A stretch of 9,756 nucleotides of DNA from Pseudolysobacter sp. (lineage in GTDB: Bacteria; Pseudomonadota; Gammaproteobacteria; Xanthomonadales; Rhodanobacteraceae): NCBI GenBank assembly GCA_025351985.1, contig JANXUW010000363.1, forward strand, positions 1 to 9,756. Direction: 5' to 3'. Every line of letters starts with the position of its first letter. Position 1 is the first letter of the stretch. Below the pieces are notes generated by a model that was given only the letters and a program-made list of their open reading frames with translations, had not been told where the DNA came from and did no database searches. Of the stretch, positions 1 to 6,905 are shown piece by piece. The position numbers and the translations under genes are program-made.

Positions 1-349
1 CCCCGAGCGCGGTGACACGACCGGCGACCAGGCCCATGCTCCAGCCGACCATGGTCATCGCATTCGGGCCGATGCTCTGCCAGCGTGGCGCAGTGCTGAG
101 CAACGCCGGTGCTCCACGCCGCGCCATTTCGGCACGCAGGCCTCGCATCGCCGCGCCACGCAATGCTGCCGCATCGTGCACTTGATCGAGTCCGCGGCTT
201 TGGATGAACCACTGCTCGCGCTGCTCGATCTGTTCTTCCTCGCCAGCGGATTTGTCGATGTCGGCATTGAGCAGCACTTGCGCCGTCGCGCTGCCGCACA
301 AGCCTGCAAGGATCAAAGTCAGGATGACGAAAAACAGATGCTTGAGCAT
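1..349 (-). CDS. Exported BNR/sortilin-like beta-propeller protein, N-terminal part (runs off left edge)
   Basis: An open frame reads leftward from an ATG at 349-347 without a stop to the window edge (116 codons). The product begins with a clear Sec signal peptide: MLKH, a hydrophobic stretch over residues 5-19, and a likely signal peptidase I site ATA|QV after residue 23. There is a Cys at residue 18, but its context (AGLC) is not a lipobox. A Glu/Gln-rich segment follows, with SAGEEEQIEQREQW at about residues 34-47. The visible end reads RWQSIGPNAMT and then AGRVTALG. A W-x-x-IGP motif followed by GRVTA is the usual opening of secreted BNR/Asp-box, sortilin-like beta-propeller proteins, so that family is inferred; the propeller itself lies outside. 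A purine-rich GGGGAAAT just upstream of the ATG can serve as ribosome-binding site. The gene is transcribed divergently from the sigma factor gene. Alternative: another exported protein with a similar mature N-terminus. Confidence 0.72.
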   Translation of the reverse strand, partial: MLKHLFFVILTLILAGLCGSATAQVLLNADIDKSAGEEEQIEQREQWFIQSRGLDQVHDAAALRGAAMRGLRAEMARRGAPALLSTAPRWQSIGPNAMTMVGWSMGLVAGRVTALG

Positions 350-554
350 GATTTCCCCGGGGGCTGCGGTCGGACGAATACGGTGGGTCAAAACGACACC
401 GCGCGAAGATAGCAAAAATCAGCAACGTGGCGGGAGTCGATGGCGCGCAACCAGGCTTTACCATGCCGTTGATCGTGCCGCGAATCTTGATCTTTGCCGG
501 TAATGCAAAAACACCATCCGCACAAAGGACGCATCAAAACATCGCGCCAGGATT

Positions 555-583
555 TTGTCGGCAGAGCCAGAAGACCGTATAGT
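555..583 (+). promoter_or_regulatory. Predicted sigma70-type promoter of the ECF-like sigma factor gene
   Basis: TTGTCG at 555-560 (4 of 6 match to TTGACA) and TATAGT at 578-583 (5 of 6 match to TATAAT) are separated by exactly 17 bases. Transcription would start near 590, just before the GGAGAG at 591-596 that precedes the ATG at 603. The leader would then be only about 13 nt with the Shine-Dalgarno at its very 5' end. The placement also argues against the upstream TTG start at 555, which would put the coding sequence inside the promoter. Consensus matching by eye only. Confidence 0.45.
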
Positions 584-602
584 CGGGCACGGAGAGCAGA
601 CG

Positions 603-1160
603 ATGAATCCTACTTTGCCCAGCTCGCAAATCCCGACCGACGACACGCCCGCGCCAGCCTCGGTCGACACGCTGTTCGATGAGGTTTACCTGCGTCTGAA
701 AGCCATGGCCGGACGGCAGATTGCCAAAGGCCGTGCCGAAAATACGCTCAACACCACCGCGCTCGTGCACGAATTGTACCTGCGCATCAACTCCCGTCGC
801 GAGCTCAGCTTCGAACATCCCGCGCAGTTTTTCGCGTATGCGGCGCGCGCGATGCGACATCTTCTAAGCGATCGCGCGCGCGATCGTCTGCGCCAGTGCG
901 CCGGCGGCGACTGGTTGCGCGTGACCTTGACCGGCGTCGACCAGCGTGTAGTGATCGACAGCGCGGATCAAGCGCTGGCGCTGGACGCCGCCTTGCATCG
1001 GCTGGAGCAAACCGATGCGCGCGCCGCACGTGTGGTCGAGTTGCGTTATTTCGCCGGACTCACGCTCGATCAGGTCGCCGAAATGCTCGCGCTGACACGT
1101 CGTACGATCGATCGCGACTGGCGATTCGCGCGTGCGTTTTTGCACGATGTGCTGGATTGA
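603..1160 (+). CDS. ECF-like RNA polymerase sigma factor, Sig-70_X6 / PF07638-type
   Basis: The 185-aa product directs RNA polymerase to an alternative promoter set. Region 2 spans about residues 22-98 and includes LNTTALVHELYLR (49-61), a form of the LxPTALVHExYLR motif typical of the Sig-70_X6 group, then FFAYAARAMRHLLSDRAR (76-93), the core/-10 recognition helices. Region 4 spans about 122-182: VELRYFAGLTLDQVAEML, then the recognition helix TRRTIDRDWRFARAFL. Length fits the family. ATG 603 is chosen because GGAG lies 8 nt upstream and a promoter ends at 583; an in-frame TTG at 555 would add 16 residues. In this group the sigma gene is often followed by a Ser/Thr kinase gene with TPR or WD40 repeats; none is present here, and the next gene is an IPTL-CTERM exoprotein 270 nt downstream. 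No anti-sigma factor is visible. Regulon unknown. Confidence 0.9.
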   Translation: MNPTLPSSQIPTDDTPAPASVDTLFDEVYLRLKAMAGRQIAKGRAENTLNTTALVHELYLRINSRRELSFEHPAQFFAYAARAMRHLLSDRARDRLRQCAGGDWLRVTLTGVDQRVVIDSADQALALDAALHRLEQTDARAARVVELRYFAGLTLDQVAEMLALTRRTIDRDWRFARAFLHDVLD

Positions 1161-1362
1161 TCCATCGCTGCCAACGTTGTCGTGAGGCGCCTCTTTTTCA
1201 TGCGTCGATTCCGGCGCAGAAATCTCCGATCCTGACTTCGCTCTGCTGATCCCTGCGGTTCGTCGATGCGAACAGTAATCCGGGCCGGGTGCCGATTCCG
1301 CGCCTTGAATTTGCCATGTCCCCTTTTTTTCCGAATGTCGTAATGAGTAATGGGCACCTGCT

Positions 1363-1381
1363 CATGCCAGTCAGCGGCATG
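1363..1381. repeat. Short inverted repeat upstream of the IPTL-CTERM gene
   Basis: CATGCC (1363-1368) and GGCATG (1376-1381) are perfect 6-bp arms around a 7-nt spacer, about 50 bp before the ATG at 1431. It could be a small operator or a leader hairpin. A match this short is expected by chance now and then, so it is offered as weak. The rest of 1161-1430 holds a T7 run at 1324-1330 and no convincing promoter or terminator. Confidence 0.25.
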
Positions 1382-1430
1382 TCTGCGAGCACGCTTTCAT
1401 ATCGCCATTCAACATCCGGAAAAACTCATC

Positions 1431-4400
1431 ATGAAGTCGATTTCAAACGAATCCGTATCCACCGTGCCGCCGCTGCGGATTGCCATGCGGCAGTTTGTTC
1501 GTGCGCTGCTGTTGTCGCTGGTCTGCCTGCTGGCCAGGCCGGTTTTCGCCGATACGTTTCTCGTCGATGTGAGCAGCGATGGCGTGCAGAGTCCGGCGAA
1601 TACCACGACGTGCGCGGAGCAGGGCAACACCGCCCACTGCAGCCTGCGTGCCGCGATCATGCTCGGCAATACGCGCGCGGGTTCGCACACGATCACGTTT
1701 TCGCCGAGCGTGTTGATGATCACCGTGATCAACGGCAATCTGCCGACGATGATGGCGCCGTACACCATGATCGGCAATCACATCACGACGATCAACGGCA
1801 ACGGCCACGGCTGCCTCGACCTAACCGATTCCGGCACGGTCGCGCTCGGCCACAGCGATGGCGCGACCAACTCCAGCATCACCAATATGGTGATCAACAA
1901 TTGCGGCGGCAGCGGCATCAACGCGAACGGACACAGCTACATTTTCGCCGGCAATTTCATCGGCGTCGATGCGACCGGCCTGATCGCCTTGCCGAACGTT
2001 TTGCACGGCATCGCGCTGTCGTCTTCGCATGTGTATCCCGATACCAGCTCGAATTTTCTGTTGAATCTGTATAACAATCCGAACTTTCCGGTGCAGCCGA
2101 TCGATGCGTCGCAGATCAATGCGTTCTCGAACAATCTGGCGACCGCGCTGGCGTCGCTGACGCCGGTGGTGATCAGCGGCAACGTGATCTCCGGCAATAC
2201 CAAGAATGGCATCGAAATCTACAGCCAGAACATGGCGGCGGTGCTGGTTTCCGGCAACAAGATCGGTACCGATCTGACCGGTAATATCGCGATTGCGAAC
2301 GGCGGCGATGGCGTGCATCTGGTCGGTTCGACCTTCGGCAATCTGATCGGCCCGGACAACGTCATCAGCGGCAATAGCGGCAACGGCATTTTTATCGAAG
2401 CCGGCACCGTGTTCATGCCGAACTACATCATGGGTAATCGCATCGGACTCGCGGCGACGGATGCGAGCGCGCATATCGGCAACGGACTCAGCGGCATTCG
2501 CAGCAACACACTGCCGGATTCGAGTCTGAGCAATCACAACCCGACCGGGCTTTCGTTGTTGATCGGGCCGAGCAATCTGATCAGCGACAACCAGGGCATC
2601 AGCAACAGTACGTTGCCCGATACGCTCGGTGACGACGATGCCGGCGTGCGCATCACCGGGACGAGCAAGTCGGTCAAGGTCGTCAGCAACACCATCGGTT
2701 TGGCCGAGTTTCCGCCCGGCACGCCGCTCGCATCCAAAGCCTACGGCAATGTCGGCGACGGCATCATCGTCACGTCCAGCGGCAACACCATCGGCGGCGG
2801 CACGAGCGCCGGCAACATCATCGCCGGCAATGCGCGTCATGGCATCGTGGTCAGCGGCAGCGGCACCACCGCGACCAATATCCAGGGCAATCTGATCGGT
2901 GTGCATTCCGCGTTTGCGGGCAATGTGACGCTCGGCAACGGTGTCGACGGCGTGCATGTCGATTCGGCGAATTCGACCAATGTCGGCGGCGCTGCCGCTA
3001 CCGATTTCAACACCATTGCCGGCAATGGCCGCAACGGTTTGAAGATCCGCATGGGCAGCAACAGTTTCGGCTGGAGCAACCTCGCGCAACGCAACCGGAT
3101 TTATGCGAACGCAAAATTGCTGGCCGGTGTCGGTCTCGATCTGGATCACAATGAAAACGCAACCGATGCATTGCACGACGAGTTGGTGAACTACGCCAAC
3201 CTCGATCAGGTCGCGCCGGTGATCTGCATCGGCGCGGTCGGCGAACCGGCGGAGTGCAGCGGATTTTTGGCACCGGCATCGAGCGGTGGCAACACGACGT
3301 TGAGCTGGACCTTCAAGAGCCACGGGCCGGCGATATTCCGCCTCGAATTTTTCCAGATCGACGCGGCCAGCGACAATGCCGCGACCAGCATGACCTTTCT
3401 CGGCGAACAGCAAATCACGACCGTGGCGAGTGGTTTGCCGAGCGGCGCCGGATGCAGTGCCGGACGCTGCAGCGCAACCATCGCCGCCAGCGCTGCCGGT
3501 GCGTATGTGCTGATGACCGCGACCGATATCACGCCGCTGACCGATCAGCCCGGCATGCTCGGCGACTGGAAAAACAACCTCACGTGTTTCGCCGGTGACC
3601 TCGGCATACTTTTGCCGGCGTGCAACGTCAACAACACGTCCGAGTTTTCGAACGTCGTCAGTGTTCCTGCGGCGGCGGCGACGGTGACCACCGCCGCGGC
3701 CGGCGCGCTCGCGATGACTGGCGCGAGCTTGAACGGAATCGTCAACGCGAATGGCGCGGCGACCGCGGTGAATTTCGAATATGGCCCGACGACTTCTTAC
3801 GGCAGCACGTTGGCGGCTGGAAGTTTGCTCGCGAATGCCAGCAATGCTGCGGTATCGACACCACTCGCCGGACTCACTTGCAACACGACATACCATTTCC
3901 GCATCACCGCGAACAACGGCATCGGCGGCACGATCCTCGGCAACGATTTGTCGTTCAGCACCTTGCCTTGCGGCATAGCTGCGCCAACTGCGACCACAAC
4001 GGCGGCCACGGCGCTGGCACTCACCGGCGCGAGCTTGAACGGCACCGTCAGTGCGAACGGCGCGGCGACCACGGTCAGCTTCGAGTACGGTCCGACCACT
4101 TCGTATGGCTCGACCTTGGCCGCTGGATCGCTGCTCGCGAACGCCAGCAATGCAGTCGTCTCGACCTCGTTGGGTAGCTTGACTTGCAACACGACCTACC
4201 ACTTCCGCATCACCGCGAACAACGGTACTGGCGGCACGATTGTCGGCAGCGATATCTCGTTCACCACGCTCGCCTGCGGTGTCGCCGCGCCGACTGTGAC
4301 CACAACCGCTGCGACTGCCATTGCGCTTGGCGGTGCCACGTTGAACGGCACGGTTACCTCGAACGGTGCGAGTACCACGGTATCGCTCGACTACGGCACG

Positions 4401-6020
4401 ACGACCGCGTACGGCACAACGCTACCGCTCGGAACACAGGGTGTCAGCACGATCAACGCGCCGTGGAATACGCCCGTGAGCGGACTCACTTGCAACACGA
4501 CGTATCACTACCGCATTACCGCCAACAACAGCGCTGGCACGACATTAGGCAACGACCTGTCGTTCACCACGTTGGCCTGTGCTGCGGCAGCACCGAGCGC
4601 CACTACGACCGCAGCCACGGCATTGGCGCTCACGGGTGCCACCTTGAACGGCACGGTCAGTGCGAATGGCGCGGCGACCACGGTGAGTTTCGAGTACGGT
4701 CCGACCACGTCATACGGCTCGACCTTGTCCGGCGGATCGTTGCTCGCGACCGCCAGCAATGCGGTCGTATCCGCGCCGTTGAGCGGATTGTCTTGCGCTA
4801 GCACCTATCACTTTCGCATCACCGCAAACAACGGCGTCGGTGGAACGATTCTCGGCAGTGATATGTCGTTCAGCACCTTGCCTTGTGGAGTCGCGGCACC
4901 TACCGTGACCACCGCGGCGGCCACGGCGCAGGCGATGGTCAGCGTCACCTTGAACGGTAGCGTCAGCGCCAACGGTGCGGTGACCACGGTGTCGTTCGAT
5001 TACGGCCCGACCAGCGCTTACGGCAGCACGTTGTCGGTCGCGACATTGGTCGCGAATTCCAGCAACTCACCGATCGCGGCATCGCTCGCCGGCTTGACCT
5101 GCAACAGTACGTATCACTTCCGCATCACCGCAAACAACAGCGCCGGCACGACGCTTGGCAACGATCTGACGTTCAGCACATTGGCGTGTGCCGCCGCACC
5201 GACTGTGACCACCGCCGCGGCCAGCGGCCTGGCCATGACGGCGGCGACCTTGAACGGCAATGTCACGGCGAATGGCGCAGTGACCACGGTGAGTTTCGAA
5301 TACGGCCTGACCAACGCGTATGGCACCACGCAAGCCGCAGGATCGGTGAACGCGAATGCGATCAACCTGCCGCTGACCGCGCCGCTGAGTGGCCTTACCT
5401 GCAACACGACGTACCACTTCCGCATCGATGCGAACAACGGCAACGGTGGCCCGGTATTCGGCAATGACCTGTCGTTCACCACGCTGGCATGTCCGGTCGT
5501 CACGAGTTTCAGTGGCATGACGTCGACCAACAGCGGCATGGCGACGGCGGTACTTTCCGGCGGCGGCGCGACGTGTTCATTCGGCAGTGCGGCGTTCGTT
5601 GCGCCAGCGGCGGCGTTACCGGCGGGCGTGAATTTCCCGGATGGATTGTTCCAGTTCAGCACCACGAATTGCAGCGGCGCGATCACGATGACAGTGACAT
5701 TCCCGACCGCGTTCCAGCCCGCGGCGCAATACTGGAAATACGGCCCGACGCCGGGTCAGGCCGCGGCGCATTGGTACACGCTTGGTGCTGCCAATACGTT
5801 GACGATGTCCGGCCACACCGCAACATTCAACATTACGGATGGCGGGTTGGGCGACGATGATCTGGCGGTCAACGGCAGCATCGTCGATGCGGGTGGGCCG
5901 GGCGCGATCAATCCGACCGCGGTGGCGGCGACGCCGGTGCCGAGTCTGAATCAGTGGGGATTGATGCTGTTGTGCGGCTTGCTGGTAACCGTGGCCGCGC
6001 GAGGTATTCGTATTCGTTGA
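1431..6020 (+). CDS. Large secreted surface protein: beta-helix, six FN3-like repeats, choice-of-anchor-U-like domain, IPTL-CTERM signal
   Basis: A 1529-aa exported protein. The signal peptide has a hydrophobic core ALLLSLVCLLA and a likely cut PVFA|DTF after residue 40. CSLRAAI (70-76) is the CSLR(E/A)AI motif seen at the head of many secreted beta-helix proteins. Residues about 80-560 carry repeated N-x-I-x-GN-x-x-G-I units (VISGNVISGN, VSGNKIGTDLTGN, NVISGNSGNGIFI), i.e. a right-handed parallel beta-helix. A linker domain (about 565-748) ends in TSEFSN. Six FN3-like repeats fill 749-1354. Next is a choice-of-anchor-U-like domain (ATCSFG, YWKYGPT, HWYTL, DGGLGDDDL), then the C-terminal VPSLNQWG, a hydrophobic stretch and RGIRIR, an IPTL-CTERM-like signal expected to be handled by exosortase XrtH. 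Role inferred: surface adhesin or matrix protein; no catalytic residues recognised. ATG 1431 has only a weak GGA upstream; ATG 1485 would give a compact 22-aa signal peptide, and ATG 1350 adds 27 implausible residues. Confidence 0.88.
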   Translation: MKSISNESVSTVPPLRIAMRQFVRALLLSLVCLLARPVFADTFLVDVSSDGVQSPANTTTCAEQGNTAHCSLRAAIMLGNTRAGSHTITFSPSVLMITVINGNLPTMMAPYTMIGNHITTINGNGHGCLDLTDSGTVALGHSDGATNSSITNMVINNCGGSGINANGHSYIFAGNFIGVDATGLIALPNVLHGIALSSSHVYPDTSSNFLLNLYNNPNFPVQPIDASQINAFSNNLATALASLTPVVISGNVISGNTKNGIEIYSQNMAAVLVSGNKIGTDLTGNIAIANGGDGVHLVGSTFGNLIGPDNVISGNSGNGIFIEAGTVFMPNYIMGNRIGLAATDASAHIGNGLSGIRSNTLPDSSLSNHNPTGLSLLIGPSNLISDNQGISNSTLPDTLGDDDAGVRITGTSKSVKVVSNTIGLAEFPPGTPLASKAYGNVGDGIIVTSSGNTIGGGTSAGNIIAGNARHGIVVSGSGTTATNIQGNLIGVHSAFAGNVTLGNGVDGVHVDSANSTNVGGAAATDFNTIAGNGRNGLKIRMGSNSFGWSNLAQRNRIYANAKLLAGVGLDLDHNENATDALHDELVNYANLDQVAPVICIGAVGEPAECSGFLAPASSGGNTTLSWTFKSHGPAIFRLEFFQIDAASDNAATSMTFLGEQQITTVASGLPSGAGCSAGRCSATIAASAAGAYVLMTATDITPLTDQPGMLGDWKNNLTCFAGDLGILLPACNVNNTSEFSNVVSVPAAAATVTTAAAGALAMTGASLNGIVNANGAATAVNFEYGPTTSYGSTLAAGSLLANASNAAVSTPLAGLTCNTTYHFRITANNGIGGTILGNDLSFSTLPCGIAAPTATTTAATALALTGASLNGTVSANGAATTVSFEYGPTTSYGSTLAAGSLLANASNAVVSTSLGSLTCNTTYHFRITANNGTGGTIVGSDISFTTLACGVAAPTVTTTAATAIALGGATLNGTVTSNGASTTVSLDYGTTTAYGTTLPLGTQGVSTINAPWNTPVSGLTCNTTYHYRITANNSAGTTLGNDLSFTTLACAAAAPSATTTAATALALTGATLNGTVSANGAATTVSFEYGPTTSYGSTLSGGSLLATASNAVVSAPLSGLSCASTYHFRITANNGVGGTILGSDMSFSTLPCGVAAPTVTTAAATAQAMVSVTLNGSVSANGAVTTVSFDYGPTSAYGSTLSVATLVANSSNSPIAASLAGLTCNSTYHFRITANNSAGTTLGNDLTFSTLACAAAPTVTTAAASGLAMTAATLNGNVTANGAVTTVSFEYGLTNAYGTTQAAGSVNANAINLPLTAPLSGLTCNTTYHFRIDANNGNGGPVFGNDLSFTTLACPVVTSFSGMTSTNSGMATAVLSGGGATCSFGSAAFVAPAAALPAGVNFPDGLFQFSTTNCSGAITMTVTFPTAFQPAAQYWKYGPTPGQAAAHWYTLGAANTLTMSGHTATFNITDGGLGDDDLAVNGSIVDAGGPGAINPTAVAATPVPSLNQWGLMLLCGLLVTVAARGIRIR
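3675..5492 (+). repeat. Six tandem FN3-like repeats (about 300 bp each) in the IPTL-CTERM protein
   Basis: Repeat units, each starting at the A(P/A)xxTT motif, are 3675-3980, 3981-4286, 4287-4589, 4590-4895, 4896-5195 and 5196-5492 (102, 102, 101, 102, 100 and 99 aa). Each contains LNGxVxxNG, a (F/L)(E/D)YG motif, a TYH(F/Y)RI strand and a closing (S/T)TL(A/P)C. Repeats 2 and 4 are about 83% identical at protein level by hand count. Many DNA differences between them are silent (for example gaacgg/gaatgg, gtcagc/gtgagt). Repeats 3 and 5 share NNSAGTTLGND, whereas the others have NNG-x-GG at that place, so at least two subtypes are present. Confidence 0.9.
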
Positions 6021-6064
6021 AATAAGAAGTCATCCCGAGGGTAAAACTGAAAGGTAAAAAGTGA

Positions 6065-6108
6065 CGCGGCCTGTCCAAGCCACCCCCAGCCCGGCGGACA
6101 GTGCCGCG
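6065..6108. repeat. Inverted repeat / hairpin H1 between the IPTL-CTERM and DUF2846 genes
   Basis: Arms 6065-6076 (CGCGGCCTGTCC) and 6096-6108 (GGACAG-T-GCCGCG) pair as a 12-bp stem with one bulged T at 6102 and a 19-nt loop. It starts 45 nt after the stop of the IPTL-CTERM gene. No T-run follows, so it is not a standard intrinsic terminator, though it could still slow polymerase or protect a 3' end. Confidence 0.6.
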
Positions 6109-6140
6109 CATCGCCCAACACTCGCACTCAAAAGCAGGCA

Positions 6141-6158
6141 GGTCGAATGATATCGACC
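6141..6158. repeat. Inverted repeat / hairpin H2
   Basis: GGTCGA (6141-6146) and TCGACC (6153-6158) are perfect 6-bp arms around a 6-nt loop. It abuts hairpin H3 with no base in between, which would allow coaxial stacking in RNA. Weak alone; its position between two stronger stems is what makes it notable. Confidence 0.4.
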
Positions 6159-6198
6159 CGGATCGGGTTCCGGTTCCTCCAGGCCGGAATCCGATCCG
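6159..6198. repeat. Inverted repeat / hairpin H3, 15-bp stem, in the leader of the DUF2846 gene
   Basis: Arms 6159-6173 (CGGATCGGGTTCCGG) and 6184-6198 (CCGGAATCCGATCCG) pair over 15 bp (14 Watson-Crick, one G-T at 6167/6190) with a 10-nt loop. It ends 64 nt before the ATG at 6263. No T-run follows. It could be a leader RNA structure, a REP-like palindrome or a protein-binding dyad; the sequence does not decide between these. Confidence 0.65.
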
Positions 6199-6250
6199 CC
6201 AGCCAGCAAGTAGTCCGAGTGATCGACATAATTCATCCCTGGGGAATATC

Positions 6251-6257
6251 GAGGAAA
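6251..6257 (+). promoter_or_regulatory. Strong ribosome-binding site deciding the DUF2846 gene start
   Basis: GAGGAAA lies 5 nt before ATG 6263, a near-ideal Shine-Dalgarno. The same frame is open back to an ATG at 6101, but that extension would run through hairpins H2 and H3, lacks a comparable site and would put 54 hydrophilic residues before the first membrane helix. Confidence 0.8.
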
Positions 6258-6262
6258 TCGCA

Positions 6263-6859
6263 ATGCCCAATCTACCGATGAGTTCGATTTTCAGAGCCGC
6301 GATCATTGCTTGTATCGCCGGTATTTTGCTCGGTTTGCTCAATGCATTTATCGTCAAGCACGGCAATGGCAATCCCGGCATGCCGCTCGCACAGATTGCC
6401 TTGATCAGTGCTTTCATCGGCGGCCTGAGCCTGTTCGTGAGCCATCAAATGCGTGGCAATAACACTGCTGGTGGCGCGACGACGGCAGAAGAACAACACG
6501 CAAAACTGTTTCTGCCCGATTCGCAGAATGCGGTCGTGTATATTTTTCGCGATGCGTTTTACGCGACGCTGATCGGCTTCGATATCCGGCTGAATGGCGA
6601 AGCTGTCGGGCAGACCCGCGGAAAGACGTTTTTACGGCTAAACCTGGCGCCGGGCCAGCATGTGCTGAGCAGTATCAATGCGCAAAATGCGACACAAACC
6701 GATCTGACTTTGCATGTGATTGCCGGCAAGATCGGCTACTTCGAACACAGCGTGCGATTTGCTGCGAAAGGTGCGCAGCATGGCTTTATTGCCTGCGACG
6801 ACGCCAATGCGCAGGACCGCGTGCGGCGCTGTCGTTTGATCAAGCCTGCATCGGTTTAA
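6263..6859 (+). CDS. Two-TM membrane protein with C-terminal DUF2846-like domain
   Basis: A 198-aa product. Two hydrophobic segments lie at about residues 9-31 and 41-60, separated by a short KHGNGNPG turn, so the N-terminal part is a membrane hairpin. After a polar linker (64-80) comes a soluble domain of about 110 residues with AVVYIFRDAF (90-99), FDIRLNGEAVGQ (106-117), LAPGQHVLSS (129-138) and LHVIAGKIGYFEHSV (150-164). This order (V-Y-x-[FY]-R, a small ligand-like loop, a P-G-x-H turn, a G-K-x-[GY]-Y strand) matches DUF2846 proteins, whose function is unknown and which are often lipoproteins or exported. The last part has two cysteines (178 and 190). Gap to the upstream gene is 242 nt with structured DNA; the downstream gene is convergent, 46 nt away, with no clear terminator between. 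Function unknown; an envelope role is inferred. Confidence 0.75.
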   Translation: MPNLPMSSIFRAAIIACIAGILLGLLNAFIVKHGNGNPGMPLAQIALISAFIGGLSLFVSHQMRGNNTAGGATTAEEQHAKLFLPDSQNAVVYIFRDAFYATLIGFDIRLNGEAVGQTRGKTFLRLNLAPGQHVLSSINAQNATQTDLTLHVIAGKIGYFEHSVRFAAKGAQHGFIACDDANAQDRVRRCRLIKPASV

Positions 6860-6905
6860 ACGGATCTGGTGAGCAGATAATTGCGCCAACGTCGATAGTT
6901 CGAAG

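Noticed and set aside
381..401. CGGTG / CACCG inverted repeat upstream of the left-edge gene
   Set aside because: Only 5 bp with an 11-nt loop; frequent by chance in GC-rich DNA.
1184..1198. GAGGCGCCTC followed by TTTTT after the sigma factor gene, as a terminator
   Set aside because: The palindrome has no spare bases for a loop: in RNA it gives only a 3-bp stem with a GCGC loop, too weak for an intrinsic terminator.
1350..1430. Upstream ATG 1350 as start of the IPTL-CTERM protein
   Set aside because: It has no real Shine-Dalgarno and would place 27 extra residues with three Cys before an already long n-region; the stretch also holds a dyad, so it reads as non-coding.
1821..4202. 793-codon open frame on the minus strand opposite the beta-helix gene
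   Set aside because: Very rich in Arg with no recognisable motif. It lies antisense to a gene with clear domain order and signal peptide; long antisense frames are expected where third positions are G/C-rich and the gene is repetitive.
3675..5492. CRISPR-like or mobile-element origin for the 300-bp tandem repeats
   Set aside because: The repeats stay in frame, encode complete FN3-like domains and have no spacers, terminal inverted repeats or transposase.
6227..6232. CATAAT as a -10 box for the DUF2846 gene
   Set aside because: It matches TATAAT at 5 of 6, but no acceptable -35 lies 16-18 nt upstream (CAGCAA at 17 nt).
6101..6262. Upstream extension of the DUF2846 gene to ATG 6101
   Set aside because: The extension runs through hairpins H2 and H3 and lacks a ribosome site, whereas ATG 6263 has an excellent one.
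6860..6905. Bidirectional terminator between the convergent genes
   Set aside because: The 46-nt gap shows no stem of useful length and no T- or A-run on either strand.
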